This document shows positions 25,062 to 36,450 of a DNA stretch of 64,000 nt, one piece after another (position 1 is the first letter of the stretch; the number at the start of each line of letters is the position of its first letter). Below the pieces are notes generated by a model. The model had not been told where the DNA came from, did no database searches, and saw only the letters and a program-made list of their open reading frames with translations. A program made the position numbers and the translations under genes. The stretch is from Cryptomeria japonica (taxonomy: Eukaryota > Streptophyta > Pinopsida > Cupressales > Cupressaceae), in NCBI RefSeq assembly GCF_030272615.1, contig NC_081415.1, positions 631,393,041-631,457,040 of the forward strand. Direction: 5' to 3'.

Positions 25062-25521
25062 TAATATCCCTATCAGAGTCCACTCCTTCTGTTATTCTCA
25101 TCGTTAGATCAGGGTGCCTTCATCTAAAACCTGCCCACCATGACCTCCCTGGCATCCCATTTTTGAATGGATTAGGCCTATTCTCGCAAATTTGGGCAAC
25201 GGTTGATTGAATTTGTCTGATTTAGATACTGTGACCAATTTCAACCATGTTTTTACCATTGGATAGCTTCATCCTCCTCCTCTGCTGATAAAATGGTGCA
25301 TGAACCCCTCATAGTCGTGGTTGTGACTCCCATCAACCATGCCCTCAAAGAGGCAATGGGTATACCATACTTTATTGATGTGCCTCTAATAGACATGTTC
25401 TTGTCTTCTATGCATGATATTGCTTCTTTCATGTCAAATATGCTCCATTTTGGTTTGGGAACCTTTGAGACCACCTGTACTTGTGGTGTTTTTAGAATAG
25501 GATTATAGGATGTAGTAGAAT
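25062..25521 (-). pseudogene. pogo/Tigger-like transposase, DNA-binding part
   Basis: On the minus strand a psq-type helix-turn-helix is visible: KWSIFDMKEAIS, then SIRGTSIKYGIPIASLRAWL (about 25340-25440). It is followed by the LSAEEEDEAIQW-like linker (near 25265) and a CENPB-type helix-turn-helix with NPFKNGMPGRSWWAGF and RHPDLTMRITEGVDSDR (about 25070-25170). Psq, CENPB-HTH and DDE_1 in that order define pogo/Tigger/jerky-like transposases. An in-frame TGA stands where the family has Arg (WWAGFR, stop, RHP), and a frame change falls between the two HTH units. The frame at each insertion edge (25517-25521 and 25062-25066) is continuous with the neighbouring transposase piece. Confidence 0.85.
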
Positions 25522-27019
25522 TGATGCAGATCCCTGCCCACACACCTAAGGACAAGCCCAAACAAGGTTAGACTAGTGACCCCTCAAATGACTACAAGGG
25601 TCCTGCAAGGAAGGACTCCACACCTTTGATGAAACTACACACACACTCACTAGGCTTGAGTCGACTCAAGATGAGTAAAAGGCCTTACTTTCACAAATAA
25701 GCCTTACTGGTAACTACTACTCTTTGGTATTTTGGAAATGATCCATTTATGATGTCTAAAAGCTATTCCAAATATTGGTTCTAGTTTTGGGCACCCATTC
25801 CTAGTACCTTCTTTAGAAATCTACCCCCTAGGCTTGTAGCCCTACTTTGCGATAGAATGGACCTTAACTCAAAAATGTTCCACACACCCATATAAAAAAA
25901 TTACTATTTCAGATACCCTCTTGGAAGTTGTGTTGATCCACAAAATAGTTTGGCCAGGTCTGCAAATACAAGGTATGTTCCATTCAGAGGTTAAGAGACC
26001 TAATAGGGGCAATTAGCCCTATTTTCCAAAGCAACTACCTTTACCGGTACACCAAATGAAAAATAAAATTTATGGAAATGTGGGGGATAGTGAGAAACCT
26101 ATAATTCTAGGGTTGCACACCTGGAATCCACCACTATGACAACTTATGATGATTGTCCTAACTTGTGTCCTAGGTAGTCACATAGAGATGCCTACCTAAT
26201 CTTGCTCCTTTCTCCACACAAAAATTTTTCCCCTACAACAAACCATGAAAAAAATAAAGTATAGTGGCTTATCCTACATCCCTCCAAGGGAAGAGTCTTC
26301 TAATGGACTGGAGTGCAAGATAAGGCCATTTTTGTTCAAAACCCTCTCCAAACCCTCAATTTCCGGGATACAGTCAGAAGAATGGAGGGTTGTCTCTACT
26401 CCGAAATATTTAAGACCTTAGATCTCCACCAAAATAAAAATATTTCATCTCTCTATCTACTCCATGGATTGTGGGATTCAAATAAATCTGTACAGACACG
26501 TGCAACACCTACAAACTCAGGATTTTGGGGAAAACTATAGTATTTTGTGTATTATTGCTTCTCAAAACTCCAACTCCAACTTCAGAAACCTTCGGAATCA
26601 TGCCCACAAGGATTATACAACTATCCAATTTTTTCCACCTAATTTGGAGTAGGTTGGAGCCATTGAAAGGCTTCCCCCAACTGATTTACAAAAAGTTGCA
26701 CTTTTGCACTCAAAAGTTGCATTTTTGCAATTTTGCACAAAAAGTTGTCATACTCTCTAAGATTGGGATCCACACAAATGGACCAACCAAAAACACATAA
26801 AAAATTTCTAAAACCTATCAAACACAAATATAGACCACCGATTGCCCCTTTTTACCACATTGTCCCAATTGGCTTCTCAAATTGCCTAATTGGTGACATG
26901 GGCTTACATGGTGGGGTTTATTGCATACATGAAACACAAGACACACTAAGACACCCTAATGATCCTAGTATTCATACTTAGGTTCATTAATATCTTTTTG
27001 ATGAGGTTCTCCTACACCA
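25522..27019 (-). repeat. Gypsy 3' LTR
   Basis: In plus-strand view it starts TGATGCAGATCC and ends CTACACCA. It matches 31748-33246 along its length. Confidence 0.9.
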
Positions 27020-30000
27020 TACTCCTCGGGAGAAGAGATCTCAAGCCCACTTGAGATTAGAGTTTGTAAATTTGCACCATGATTGGATATTTGCTCATTG
27101 GTCATCCAAACTACCTCAGTGTCTGGTTTGTCTTGCTAAGACACCAAGTAATCAATGTAATCCTTTTTCCTTGTCTTCTTTGTGACTCTAGTGTCTAACA
27201 CTTTTCTCAACTGAGGTGATTCCTACCTTGGAATGTCATTGTCTGTTGCAACTTGCATTGGTTCTTCTTCTTCATTGTCATCACCTTTTAAAAGTGTAAA
27301 ATCACACACATTAAAATGGGTGATAATACAAGATCGGGAGGAATTTGGATCTCATGTCCACACTTTTTCAATATCTAACATGGTCCAATCTTCCTCTGCA
27401 TGAGTTTGGTTTATTTTCCTTTTGGGAGTCTCTCCTTCTTCAAATCTACCCATACCAAATCCCCAACACTAAATTGTACATCTCTCTTCTTCTTATTAGC
27501 ATAAGCATTATACTTCACTGCAGATTGTTGGATATGAGACTTGACTTGGTCATGCACCTCTTTAATCGTTGATGCAAAAGCTTCACCATCTACACTAATG
27601 GGCTCTTCATTGGGTAACTCTCTTAACTCCAACACTCCCCTTAGGTGGATGCCATATACAATATGGAAAGGAGACTTCCCAGTACTCCTATTTATGGTGT
27701 CATTGTATGAGAATTTTGCCTGTGACAAATGTTGTCCCACTTCTCTCCATGTTTCCTTGTCAAACACCTTAATAGTTTTCCCAATGACCTATTGACAACT
27801 TCAATCTATCCATCCATTTGAGGATGATAGGTTGATGAAAAAGCTAGGTTAGTCCCCAGCTTCTTCCAAAGGGTCCTCCAAAAGTGACCTATGAACTTCA
27901 CATCTCTGTTTGAAACAATGTTTAGGGGAAATCCATGTATCTGGACCATCTCTTTGAAGAATAGATCTGCAACATATGATGCATCACAAGAGGTCTTACA
28001 TGGCAAGAAATGAGACATTTTACTAAACCTATCCACCACTACAAAGACACTGACAAATCCTCTCCTTGTCCTAGGCAGACCCAACACAAAGTCCATTTTT
28101 ATACTCTCCCATGGCCTAGAAGGAATGGGTAAGGTCTGATACAAACCTGTATTTGTAGACTTTCCCTTGGCTTTCTGACATATGACATATGTCTCCACAA
28201 ACTTCCTTACATCTGCCTGCAATTTAGGTCAAAAATAATGTCTCTTCACAAGGTCTAGGGTCTTTTCAAGGAAAAAATGACCTACCATAGCTCCACAATG
28301 CTTCTCCCTAATAATATTCAACCTCATGGAACACTTAGGAATACACAACTGCACTCCTTTGAACAACAATCCATCTTGTATCAGAAATTCAGAAAACTCA
28401 ATATTATACGGGTCACCAAAAGTTTCACATACCTTGTATATCTCTCTAAAGTCTTCATCAACATCATACATACTCTTCAAGGAATCAATACCAACACTCT
28501 CCATCTTGATTTGGTTGACAGTTAAGACCCTCCTACTCAAAGCATCTGCAACTTTGTTCTTAACTCCCTTCTTGTGTTTGAGGGTGAATGTGAAGGCTTG
28601 CAGGGTTTCTACCCACTTCATGTGTCGGTAGTTTAGCTTCTCTTGGCTATTTATGAAACCAAGTGCCTGATTATCAGTAATGACTTCAAACTCCTTAGGC
28701 AATAAATAGTGCCTCCACTTCTTCAAAGACTGTACTAGAGCATACATCTCCAAGTCATAATATGAGTATCTCTTGCTGGCATCATTTAGCTTTTCATTGA
28801 AAAAAGAAATAGGCCTTCCTTCCTGACTGAGAACTGCTCCAATAGCCATGTGGCTTGCATCACATTCCACTTGAAATATCTTGTTGAAGTCTGGTAAGGC
28901 AAGGATTGATTGTTCTGCAACCTTCTTCTTCAATGTCTCAAATGAATCATCTGCCTCTTTGGTCCAACTGAACCTGTTCTTTTGTCCCCCCTTATGGTTT
29001 CAAGCATGGGTGCACAAACATGACTAAATCCTCTTATGAAATTCCTATTAAAAGTTTCTAAACCATGGAAACTTTGGACATCATTCATAGTTCTAGGTGT
29101 AGGCCAAGACAGTATAGCACTCACCTTTTGTTGGTCCATTTTCAACTCACCTTGTGAGATTACAAAACCCAAGTAGATGATCTCTTCCTGCATGAACAAA
29201 CACTTATCCAAATTGATCATTAGTTTCTCTTTATGTAACCTCCTGAGAACCATATCTATGTTTTTGGGGTGCTCTTCCCTTGTGTGACTGAAGATCAAGA
29301 TATCATCTAGGTATACTATGATAAATTTTCCTATGAATTCCACCAAGACTTCATTCATTAACCTCATAAAGGTACTAGGGGCATTGGACAACCCAAATGG
29401 CATGACCTTCCACTCATATAACCCCTCATTAGTTTTAAAAGTTGTTTTCCATTCATCCCCTAGCCTTATTCTAATCTGATGGTATCCACTTTTTAGATCA
29501 TTTTTTGTAAAATACTTAGCACTCCCTAAGCAATCAAGTAAATCCTCTATTCTAGGGATTGGGAACCTATACCTTATGGTTATCTTGTTGATGTCTCTTG
29601 AGTGTGTACAAAGCCTCCAAGTGCATTCTTTCTTGGGTGAAAGGAATGCTAGTACTACACATGGGCTTAGAATATTGCCAATCAGTCCTGATTCAAGCAA
29701 CTCTTCAATCTTCCTTGCCATTTCTGCATTTTGGTATGGGGTGAGCTTGTAGGCTTCTTTATTTGGGAGAGTGGATCCAAGGATCAGACCTATGCAATGA
29801 CTGATGTCCCTTACCGGTGGTTGGGACCTTGGCATTCCATCTAAGATGGTGCCTTGATGATTATCAAGCAATTGTCTGATTGTCAGGTCTAGGTGCTTTG
29901 GTCCTCCTTCTTTCTCTTCTACATACTACTCTTTCCTTGTCACCTTGGGGATAGACATGAGGGCAATTGCATAGAAAATTGCACCTTTCTCTGCAATCTC

Positions 30001-31747
30001 CTTCATGAACTATTTACCTTCTACTATCAACACTCTTGTATCCTTCCCTTTTGATTCCATCTCTTCCTCTATCAGAGGTAATATTTCTATCACCTTCCCA
30101 TCTTTGGTGATTGAGTACGTGTTTCTCAACCCATCATGATGAGCTTTCAAGTCATACTGTAATGGTCTCCCAAATAAGAGATGGCTTGCATCCATTTTGG
30201 CTATGTCAAATAGCAATCTATCCTTGTAAGATCCAATCTAAAACTCCACCCAAGCCTACTCTTCTACCACTGCTTCTGACCTTGGGTGAGCCATGAAACC
30301 TTGTAGGGGTAAGGGTGAGGCAAATTTTTAAGCTTAAGGTTTTCTACCATCTCAAGTGATACAAAATTTTCAGTGGATCTGGAGTCTATCAAGACCTTGC
30401 ATACCTTTCCTCCTTCCTTGCAAGTGTTTTTGAAAAGAGATTTCCTTTGTGTAGGCTCCTTGTCTGGTATCTTCATGGTGGTTACTACTCTCCTCATCAT
30501 TAGAGCCTCCCCTCTTTCAGGATAGTCATAGCTATCAGGAGCATTAACAAATTGATAAGTGTTTGCACTTGCCACACTTTGACAATCAAATTCCTGCACC
30601 AAATTGCTTCTCCTTTCTCCCATGGATCTAGAAGCCTTCTTTGGACACCTATTGGCCATATGCCCTTCTTGGTTGTAGTTGTAACACCTAGGAGGTCCTC
30701 TCCCTTGGGATCTTCCTCTAGAGGCTAGTCTTCTACCCCTAAAGCTCCCTCTTGGATTGTAGCCCCCTCCTTGGTTGTAACTTCTCTCTCCTCTATTGAC
30801 TTCTTGGTTAGCGTCTCCCTAGTATCCAAAACCATTTCCTCTACCTTTGAAACGGCCTCTTCCTCCTCTTTGTTGTCTCCCTTTACCTCTTCCATTTTGA
30901 TCACGCCTTCTCTTTAACTTCTCCACCTTGAGTGCCAATTTAAAGCACTTTTGGAATGTCTTCGGGGTGTGGAGATTCAAGTCTTCTTGGATTGTAAACC
31001 TCAACCCATTGAGATATCTTGCCACCTTATCATCCTCACTCTCTTTCACCTTTTTCCTCATACACAACTTCATGAACTCCTCAGTATAGGAACTCACCTC
31101 CATCTCATTTTGTTTTAAATTTTGTCTGCTCCTATGCAATTGGATATTGTAGTCCATTGGGACATAGGCTTCTTTCACCAAAGTCATCATCTTCTTCCAT
31201 GTAGCTACTCTTTTGTTTCCCTCTTTCACCCTCTCATCTTGGATGAAATTCCACCAAGTCAATGCAGCCCCTTTCATTTTGGATTGGGCCATCTTCACCC
31301 TCTGGTGGTCTGGTATGTCTTCACTTTCAAAAAAATTGTCCAAGGAGTCTATCCACTCCATCAGTGTGTCAGGCTCCATCTTGCCTGCAAATACTGATAG
31401 ATCCATCTTCACATCCATTGTTCTTCTCTCCATAGAATTGAGGACACTCATCAGGGGTCTTTCATCTACAGGTACCTCTAGCTCTTCCTACATAGGGAAC
31501 TCCTCTTCATCCCCTTCTTCTCCAGAGTCTCTCTCTCCCCTCTCCACTTTGTCCTTCAACCAATCCATCTCATTTCTCAAGGTCTAATTCTTATCCCTGA
31601 CTTCTCTTCTCTCTGCCATCTACTTCTTCACTAGGACATTCAACTCCGTATTGGTCATTCTTGAAGGTGCCTCATGGGATCCTTCTTCTTCCGACATCTT
31701 GTCTTCTTCTTCTCTTCCAAATGAAACTCCTTTGCTCTGATACCACT

Positions 31748-33246
31748 TGATGTAGATCCGTGCCCACACACATAAGGAAAAGCCCAAACAAGGTTAGACT
31801 AGTGGCCCCTCAAATGACTACAAGGGTACTACAAGGAAGGACTCCACACCTTGGATGAAACTACACACACACTCACTAGGCTTGGCCCGACTCAAGATGA
31901 GTAAAAGGCCTTACTTTCACAAAAAAGCCTTACCAATGACTCCTACACTTTGGTATTTTGTAAATGATCCATTCATGACATCTAAAATCTATTCCAAACA
32001 TTGGTTCTGGTTTTGGGCACCCATTCCTAGTACCTTCATTGGAAATCTACCCCCTAGGCTTGTAGCCCTACTTTGCGATAGAATGGACCTTAACTAAAAA
32101 ATGTTCCACACACCCATACAAAAAAATTACTATTTCAGATACCCTCTTAGAATTTGTGTTGATCTGCAAAATGGTTTGGCCAGGTCTTTAAATACAAGGT
32201 ATGTTCCCTTCAAAGGTTAAGAGACCTAATAGGGGCAATTAGCCCTATTTTCCAAAGAAACTACCCTTATTGGTACACCAAATTAAAAATAAACTTTATG
32301 GGAATGTTGGGGATAGTGAGAAACCTCTAATTCCAGGGTTGCATGCCTAGATTCCATCGCTATGACAACTTATGATGATTGTCCTAAATTGTGTCCTAGC
32401 TAGTCAAATAGAGATGCCTACCTAATCTTGCTCCTTTCTCCACACAAAAAAGTTTCCCTTGCAAAAAACCATGAAAAAAATAAATTAAAATGGCTTATCC
32501 TACATCCCTCCAAAGGAAGAGTCTTCTAATGGACTGGAGTACAAGATAAGGCCATTTTTGTTCAAAACCCTCTCCAAACCCTCAATTTCTAGGTTACAAT
32601 CAGAAGAATGGAGGGTTCTCTCTACTCCAAAATAGTTAAGACCTCAGACCTCCACAAAAAGAAAACTATTTCATCTCTCTATATACTCTATGGATGGTGG
32701 GATTCAAATCAATCTGTACAGGCACGTGCAACACTTGCAAACTCAAGACTTCTGGGAAAATTATAGTATTTTGTGTATTATTGCTTCTCAAAACTCCAAC
32801 TCCGACATCAGCAACCTTGGGAATCATGACCACAAGTCTTATACAACTCTACAATGGTTTCCCACTAAATTTGGAGTAGTTTGGAGCCATTGAAAGGCTT
32901 CTCCCAACCGATTTACAAAAAGTTGCACTTTTGCACTCAAAAGTTGCATTTTTGCAATTTTGCACAAAAAGTTGTCATACTCTCTAAGGTTGGGATCCAC
33001 ACACATGGACCAACCAAAAACACATAAAAAATGTCTAAAACCTATCAAACACAAATCTAGACCACTTATTACCCTTTTTTACCACATTGTCCCAATTGGC
33101 TTCTCAAATTGTCTAATTGGTGACATGGGCTTACATGGTGGGGTTTATTGCATACATGAAAGACAAGACACAATAAGACACCCTAATGATCCTAGTATTC
33201 ATCCTTAGGGTCACGAATATCTTATTGATGAGGTGCTCTTTCACCA
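31748..33246 (-). repeat. Gypsy 5' LTR
   Basis: In plus-strand view it starts TGATGTAGATCC, next to the primer-binding site, and ends TTTCACCA before the AGAAT duplication. Confidence 0.9.
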
Positions 33247-33251
33247 AGAAT

Positions 33252-33429
33252 GGTCATTTACAATAGTAGTTTACACATCAATTGCATTGTTAGGTGAATG
33301 GTCATCTACACTAGGAGTCATTGGGTCTTCATTTTGGACATAACTATCTTCATTAGGGAAGTGCACCCCATGAGTGACTCTAACTATTCGACATCTAACA
33401 TGTTTGTTTCCCTTTCTACCTGGTGCCAT
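33252..33429 (-). pseudogene. pogo/Tigger-like transposase, N-terminus
   Basis: An ATG at 33427-33429 opens MAPGRKGNKHVRCRIVRV, a basic N-terminus, followed by an acidic, low-complexity stretch (FPNEDSYVQNEDPMTP). The bases upstream on the minus strand contain TTGCAGGTTCAC, which could be a splice acceptor for an untranslated first exon. One in-frame stop (after NNAIDV) lies before the Gypsy insertion. Across the AGAAT site the frame runs on as NDHSTTSYNP into the segment at 25521, so all three pieces belong to one gene. I chose this ATG because it is the first after the possible acceptor and because the basic start fits the family. Confidence 0.75.
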
Positions 33430-33519
33430 TATGTTTAGTGAACCTGCAACGATAAGGTACCAATGATAAAGTGCAACTGTGTGTGCCTATATAAATATAT
33501 ATATAGTCAGATCATTGAA

Positions 33520-34877
33520 ATGAAACCCTCAATGCTATTGATATAAATGATGAAAAAAAAATCAATTTTTGTAGGTACCAATGACTACAAATCCATCAGT
33601 AAACATCTTTGAACAAAATAAAAAGGTACTGTGTCTCTATTTTTTTATGCTTGATAATATAAACAATAACCATATAGCCACAGAACTCGAAACAACCATG
33701 CATGAGTTAAGTATGTAACTATGATGTGATTGAAAATTGGATATTGCTAATATTCTATTAGATAGTGAACAATTATATAACAAGGAGAGAAACTAGAAGC
33801 ACGAGATGCAAGAGTGAAAGATGTAACTGTGATGTGATTAAAAATTGGATATTGTTGATATTGAATTAAGATGCAGATTCATTTCTCAAATGACTAATAA
33901 TTGAATATGTTGTTGTATTTCTCATTTGAAATTTATTGGAAGTAATATATTATATGCTTGATAAAATTATTTACAGTGAGTATACTAACAAATTGAAGGC
34001 AGAGCAAACAATGAAATTCCTCAAAAAATCTTCATTTCCCAAAGTTTTTAGGGCAATGTAGTTGGTGGTAATTCATGCCAAGTGGCCCATAACGTGTATG
34101 TGAGAAGGTTGTTATATGTTGATAATAATACACACACATAGATATATATATGTGTGTGTGGGGGGGGGGGGGGGGGGCAACAACCTTATAGCCAGTATAT
34201 AGTCACTGTAAGTAATACTATCAGACATACACATTATTGTAATGATAAATAATGAAGGGGTTTTGATTAATTATGAAAAATAATCAATTTTTTTTGCATT
34301 CTCTGAAGCTATTTTGGAATTATAAACAGAGAGATGTCATTTAACAATGCACCCATAAAATGAAATGATAAATAATGAAGTGGTTTCGAATAAAACAAAT
34401 AGATAATCATTTTTTTTACCATTCTCTGTGAGGATTTCGACATTATTATACTGTAAGGATTTCAGCATTATGAAACTGTAACAGAGCATTGAAATGAAAC
34501 CTATATCACAAAGTGAAGCAAACAAAGTGAAGTCAAGTTCACACTATAATGAAGCACAAAAATTGGAGTAAAGTTCACACTATTAATGGAAAATAACCAT
34601 ATAGGCACATTAAATTGTAAGAGAGCATTGAAATGAAACTGTAAATCGCATACAAAGAAAACATCAATAGACAAAGCATAATGCAATTATGAAGGAGCTA
34701 AACCATCATTGGACATCCAATATGGTTGTTAATATTATTTATAGTGACTGTATTGAAAGAAATATCGATTTATTAAAAACTGTATAATTTCAATTGAAAG
34801 ATTTATAGCATTTAACGTTGACTGCAGAGGGAATTTAGTTATCCTATGTGTACTAACCTGAATGTGCATGTTTACAA
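33520..34877 (-). repeat. Right composite arm of the pogo-like locus
   Basis: Reverse copies of left-arm blocks occur here. They are the GTACCAATGACTACAAATCC block (33575-33630), two copies of an ATGATGTGATTGAAAATTGGATATTG block (33720-33770 and 33830-33860), the AGGGCAATGTAGTTGGTGGT block (34050-34108), 120-bp array units (34230-34500), and the CATTGGACATCCAATATGG block (34700-34730). Homology to the left arm stops near 34877, where the next LTR begins. Confidence 0.65.
34160..34177. repeat. G18 homopolymer
   Basis: Eighteen G's after a (TG)n run. Such runs are unstable and prone to sequencing error. It could form a quadruplex only between strands or with other G runs. Confidence 0.9.
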
Positions 34878-35777
34878 TCAATCCATGTTTACAATTCTCG
34901 CCAATGAAATGGTGATAATTGTCAATAAGAGGTTTCTTGAGAGGATATGCACGAAGCATTAAATGTCTGAGAAGACATGAAGGTTACCCTAGGAGGTAAG
35001 GGTTAAGGTTAGGTTAGGGTTATCCAATGGATAAAGCTTGTACCCAAGGGGTAAAATCTTGTGCAAGGGTTAATAGGATAACCATGGTCAAATCCATGAA
35101 TTCTTGATGATACCCTTGGGTCAAAAGGATAGTTAAGTTAGAAGAAAGTCTCTAACTAGAGGTCAAAGATGAGTTAACCATAAATGGTTATGTAAGAGCC
35201 TTTAATGGTTTGGAATACTTTTAGAGGTTAACCCTTTGAAGAAACAAATCCTTTAATGGTTATTGAAGACTTTGGAGGCTTTGAGAAGTGACTTCTCTTT
35301 GCTTAGGAATGTGACAATACTTGGGAGATGAATTAGGCTAAATTGGAAGTGATTAGAAGAATCTAGAAGGGGTTTAGGAGACAAGTGGGGGATGTAGGAA
35401 AATGCAAGTGGAGGAGGGAAAATAATTTTAATTAAAATAAAATTACTTTATTTCAACCAAAATAGATGCAACTTGCATAAATACAAGTGGGGGGATTTTA
35501 ATAAATAAATTAGATTTATTTATTTGCAAGGATCAATTTAATTAAATGTAAATTTAATTAAAAGGGGAGAAAGGGGAATTAATTAAATAAAGTGATTTAT
35601 TTAATTAAAGGCTAGAAAAGGTTTAGGTGAATTTAATTAAATAAATTGAGTAATTCATTTAATCAAATAGAGGAAAATGAAGAAATTAATTAAATAAGAT
35701 TTAATTAATAGGGGGAACGGGGTTAAAATAAATATTAAATATTTATTTAAGAAAGTGGTCTGATTTATACATCTACA
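34878..35777 (-). repeat. Tat Gypsy 3' LTR
   Basis: Matches the right-hand LTR from AATCAATCCATG to ATCTACA. The TAAGGGTTAAGGTTAGG stretch near 34997 recurs at 51118. It is shorter than its partner, and its left edge meets the pogo-like locus. Confidence 0.85.
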
Positions 35778-36119
35778 TTTTGCCCCTCTTTGAAGTGACG
35801 TGTATGCACATGTTGATTCAAAGAAAATTTGTCGGATATGCTACCAAAGTTTGATCAATATTATATTGTGTGTCAAAGTGTCGATATGATGCCCCAGATA
35901 TGAAGAATTGATTTGATATGAAAATTTGATATGAGATTGATGTCGATATGAGACTAATATGAAATTGATGTTGAGATTTGATATGATAATACCCCCTCGA
36001 GAGATCATTTTTGCACTAAAGGCATGAATGATCTCTCGAAAGAAGAAGAAATCTATTTTGAAAGATAGAAGAGTGGATAGTTGATGACATACATGGGTTT
36101 GATAAGATTGATCAGATTG

Positions 36120-36450
36120 ATATTAAATTTGGTTTCAAGAATGACACGTCCTTTATAAGACAAAAATGATCAAAACTTTTGGTTTCAAGAACGATATATC
36201 CTGTATAAGACTTGATCAAAATGTCTGGTTTCAGGAAAGATACATCTTGTATAAGACATGATAGAATAGATCAGATTAAATGGATTGACAGAATTGATAA
36301 GATTGGGATCAAGTTTGGTTTCAGGAATGACACCTCTTGTATAAGACAAAGATGATCAAAACACCTAGTTTCGGGAACAATATATCCTGTATAAGACTTG
36401 ATCAAAACATCTGGTTTTAGGAAAGATACATCCTGTATAAGACACGATAG
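36120..36450 (+). repeat. Tandem repeat, unit about 45-50 bp
   Basis: Six or seven copies of TGGTTTCAGGAA(T/A)GA followed by (A/C)TCCTGTATAAGAC and GATCAAAA in the 3' non-coding part of the Tat element. A second small direct repeat (GGTATAATTGAA...GACCTGAGT) follows at about 36750 and 36835. Arrays here are common in this lineage. Confidence 0.75.

Larger units (their letters stand above)
25522..33246 (-). mobile_element. Chromodomain Gypsy LTR retrotransposon, broken (fossil)
   Basis: The LTRs are 25522-27019 and 31748-33246, nearly equal in length, with AGAAT on both sides (25517-25521 and 33247-33251). On the minus strand the primer-binding site TGGTATCAGAGC is at 31734-31745. Parts in order: gag (31451-30819), a CCHC knuckle near 30660, protease (30659-30264), reverse transcriptase (29871-28930), RNase H (28933-28229), integrase (28222-27411) and a chromodomain-like tail around 27230-27100 (LDTRVTKKTRKKDYIDYLV). 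A chromodomain after integrase places it among plant chromoviruses. It is broken in several places. LTR difference is near 6 percent in a 160-base sample by eye. It lies inside the pogo-like transposase gene. Confidence 0.92.

Noticed and set aside
34990-35020. Interstitial telomere-like GGGTTAAGGTTAGG
   Set aside because: It is part of the Tat LTR (also at 51118-51145), is not a run of TTTAGGG, and is not a telomere remnant.
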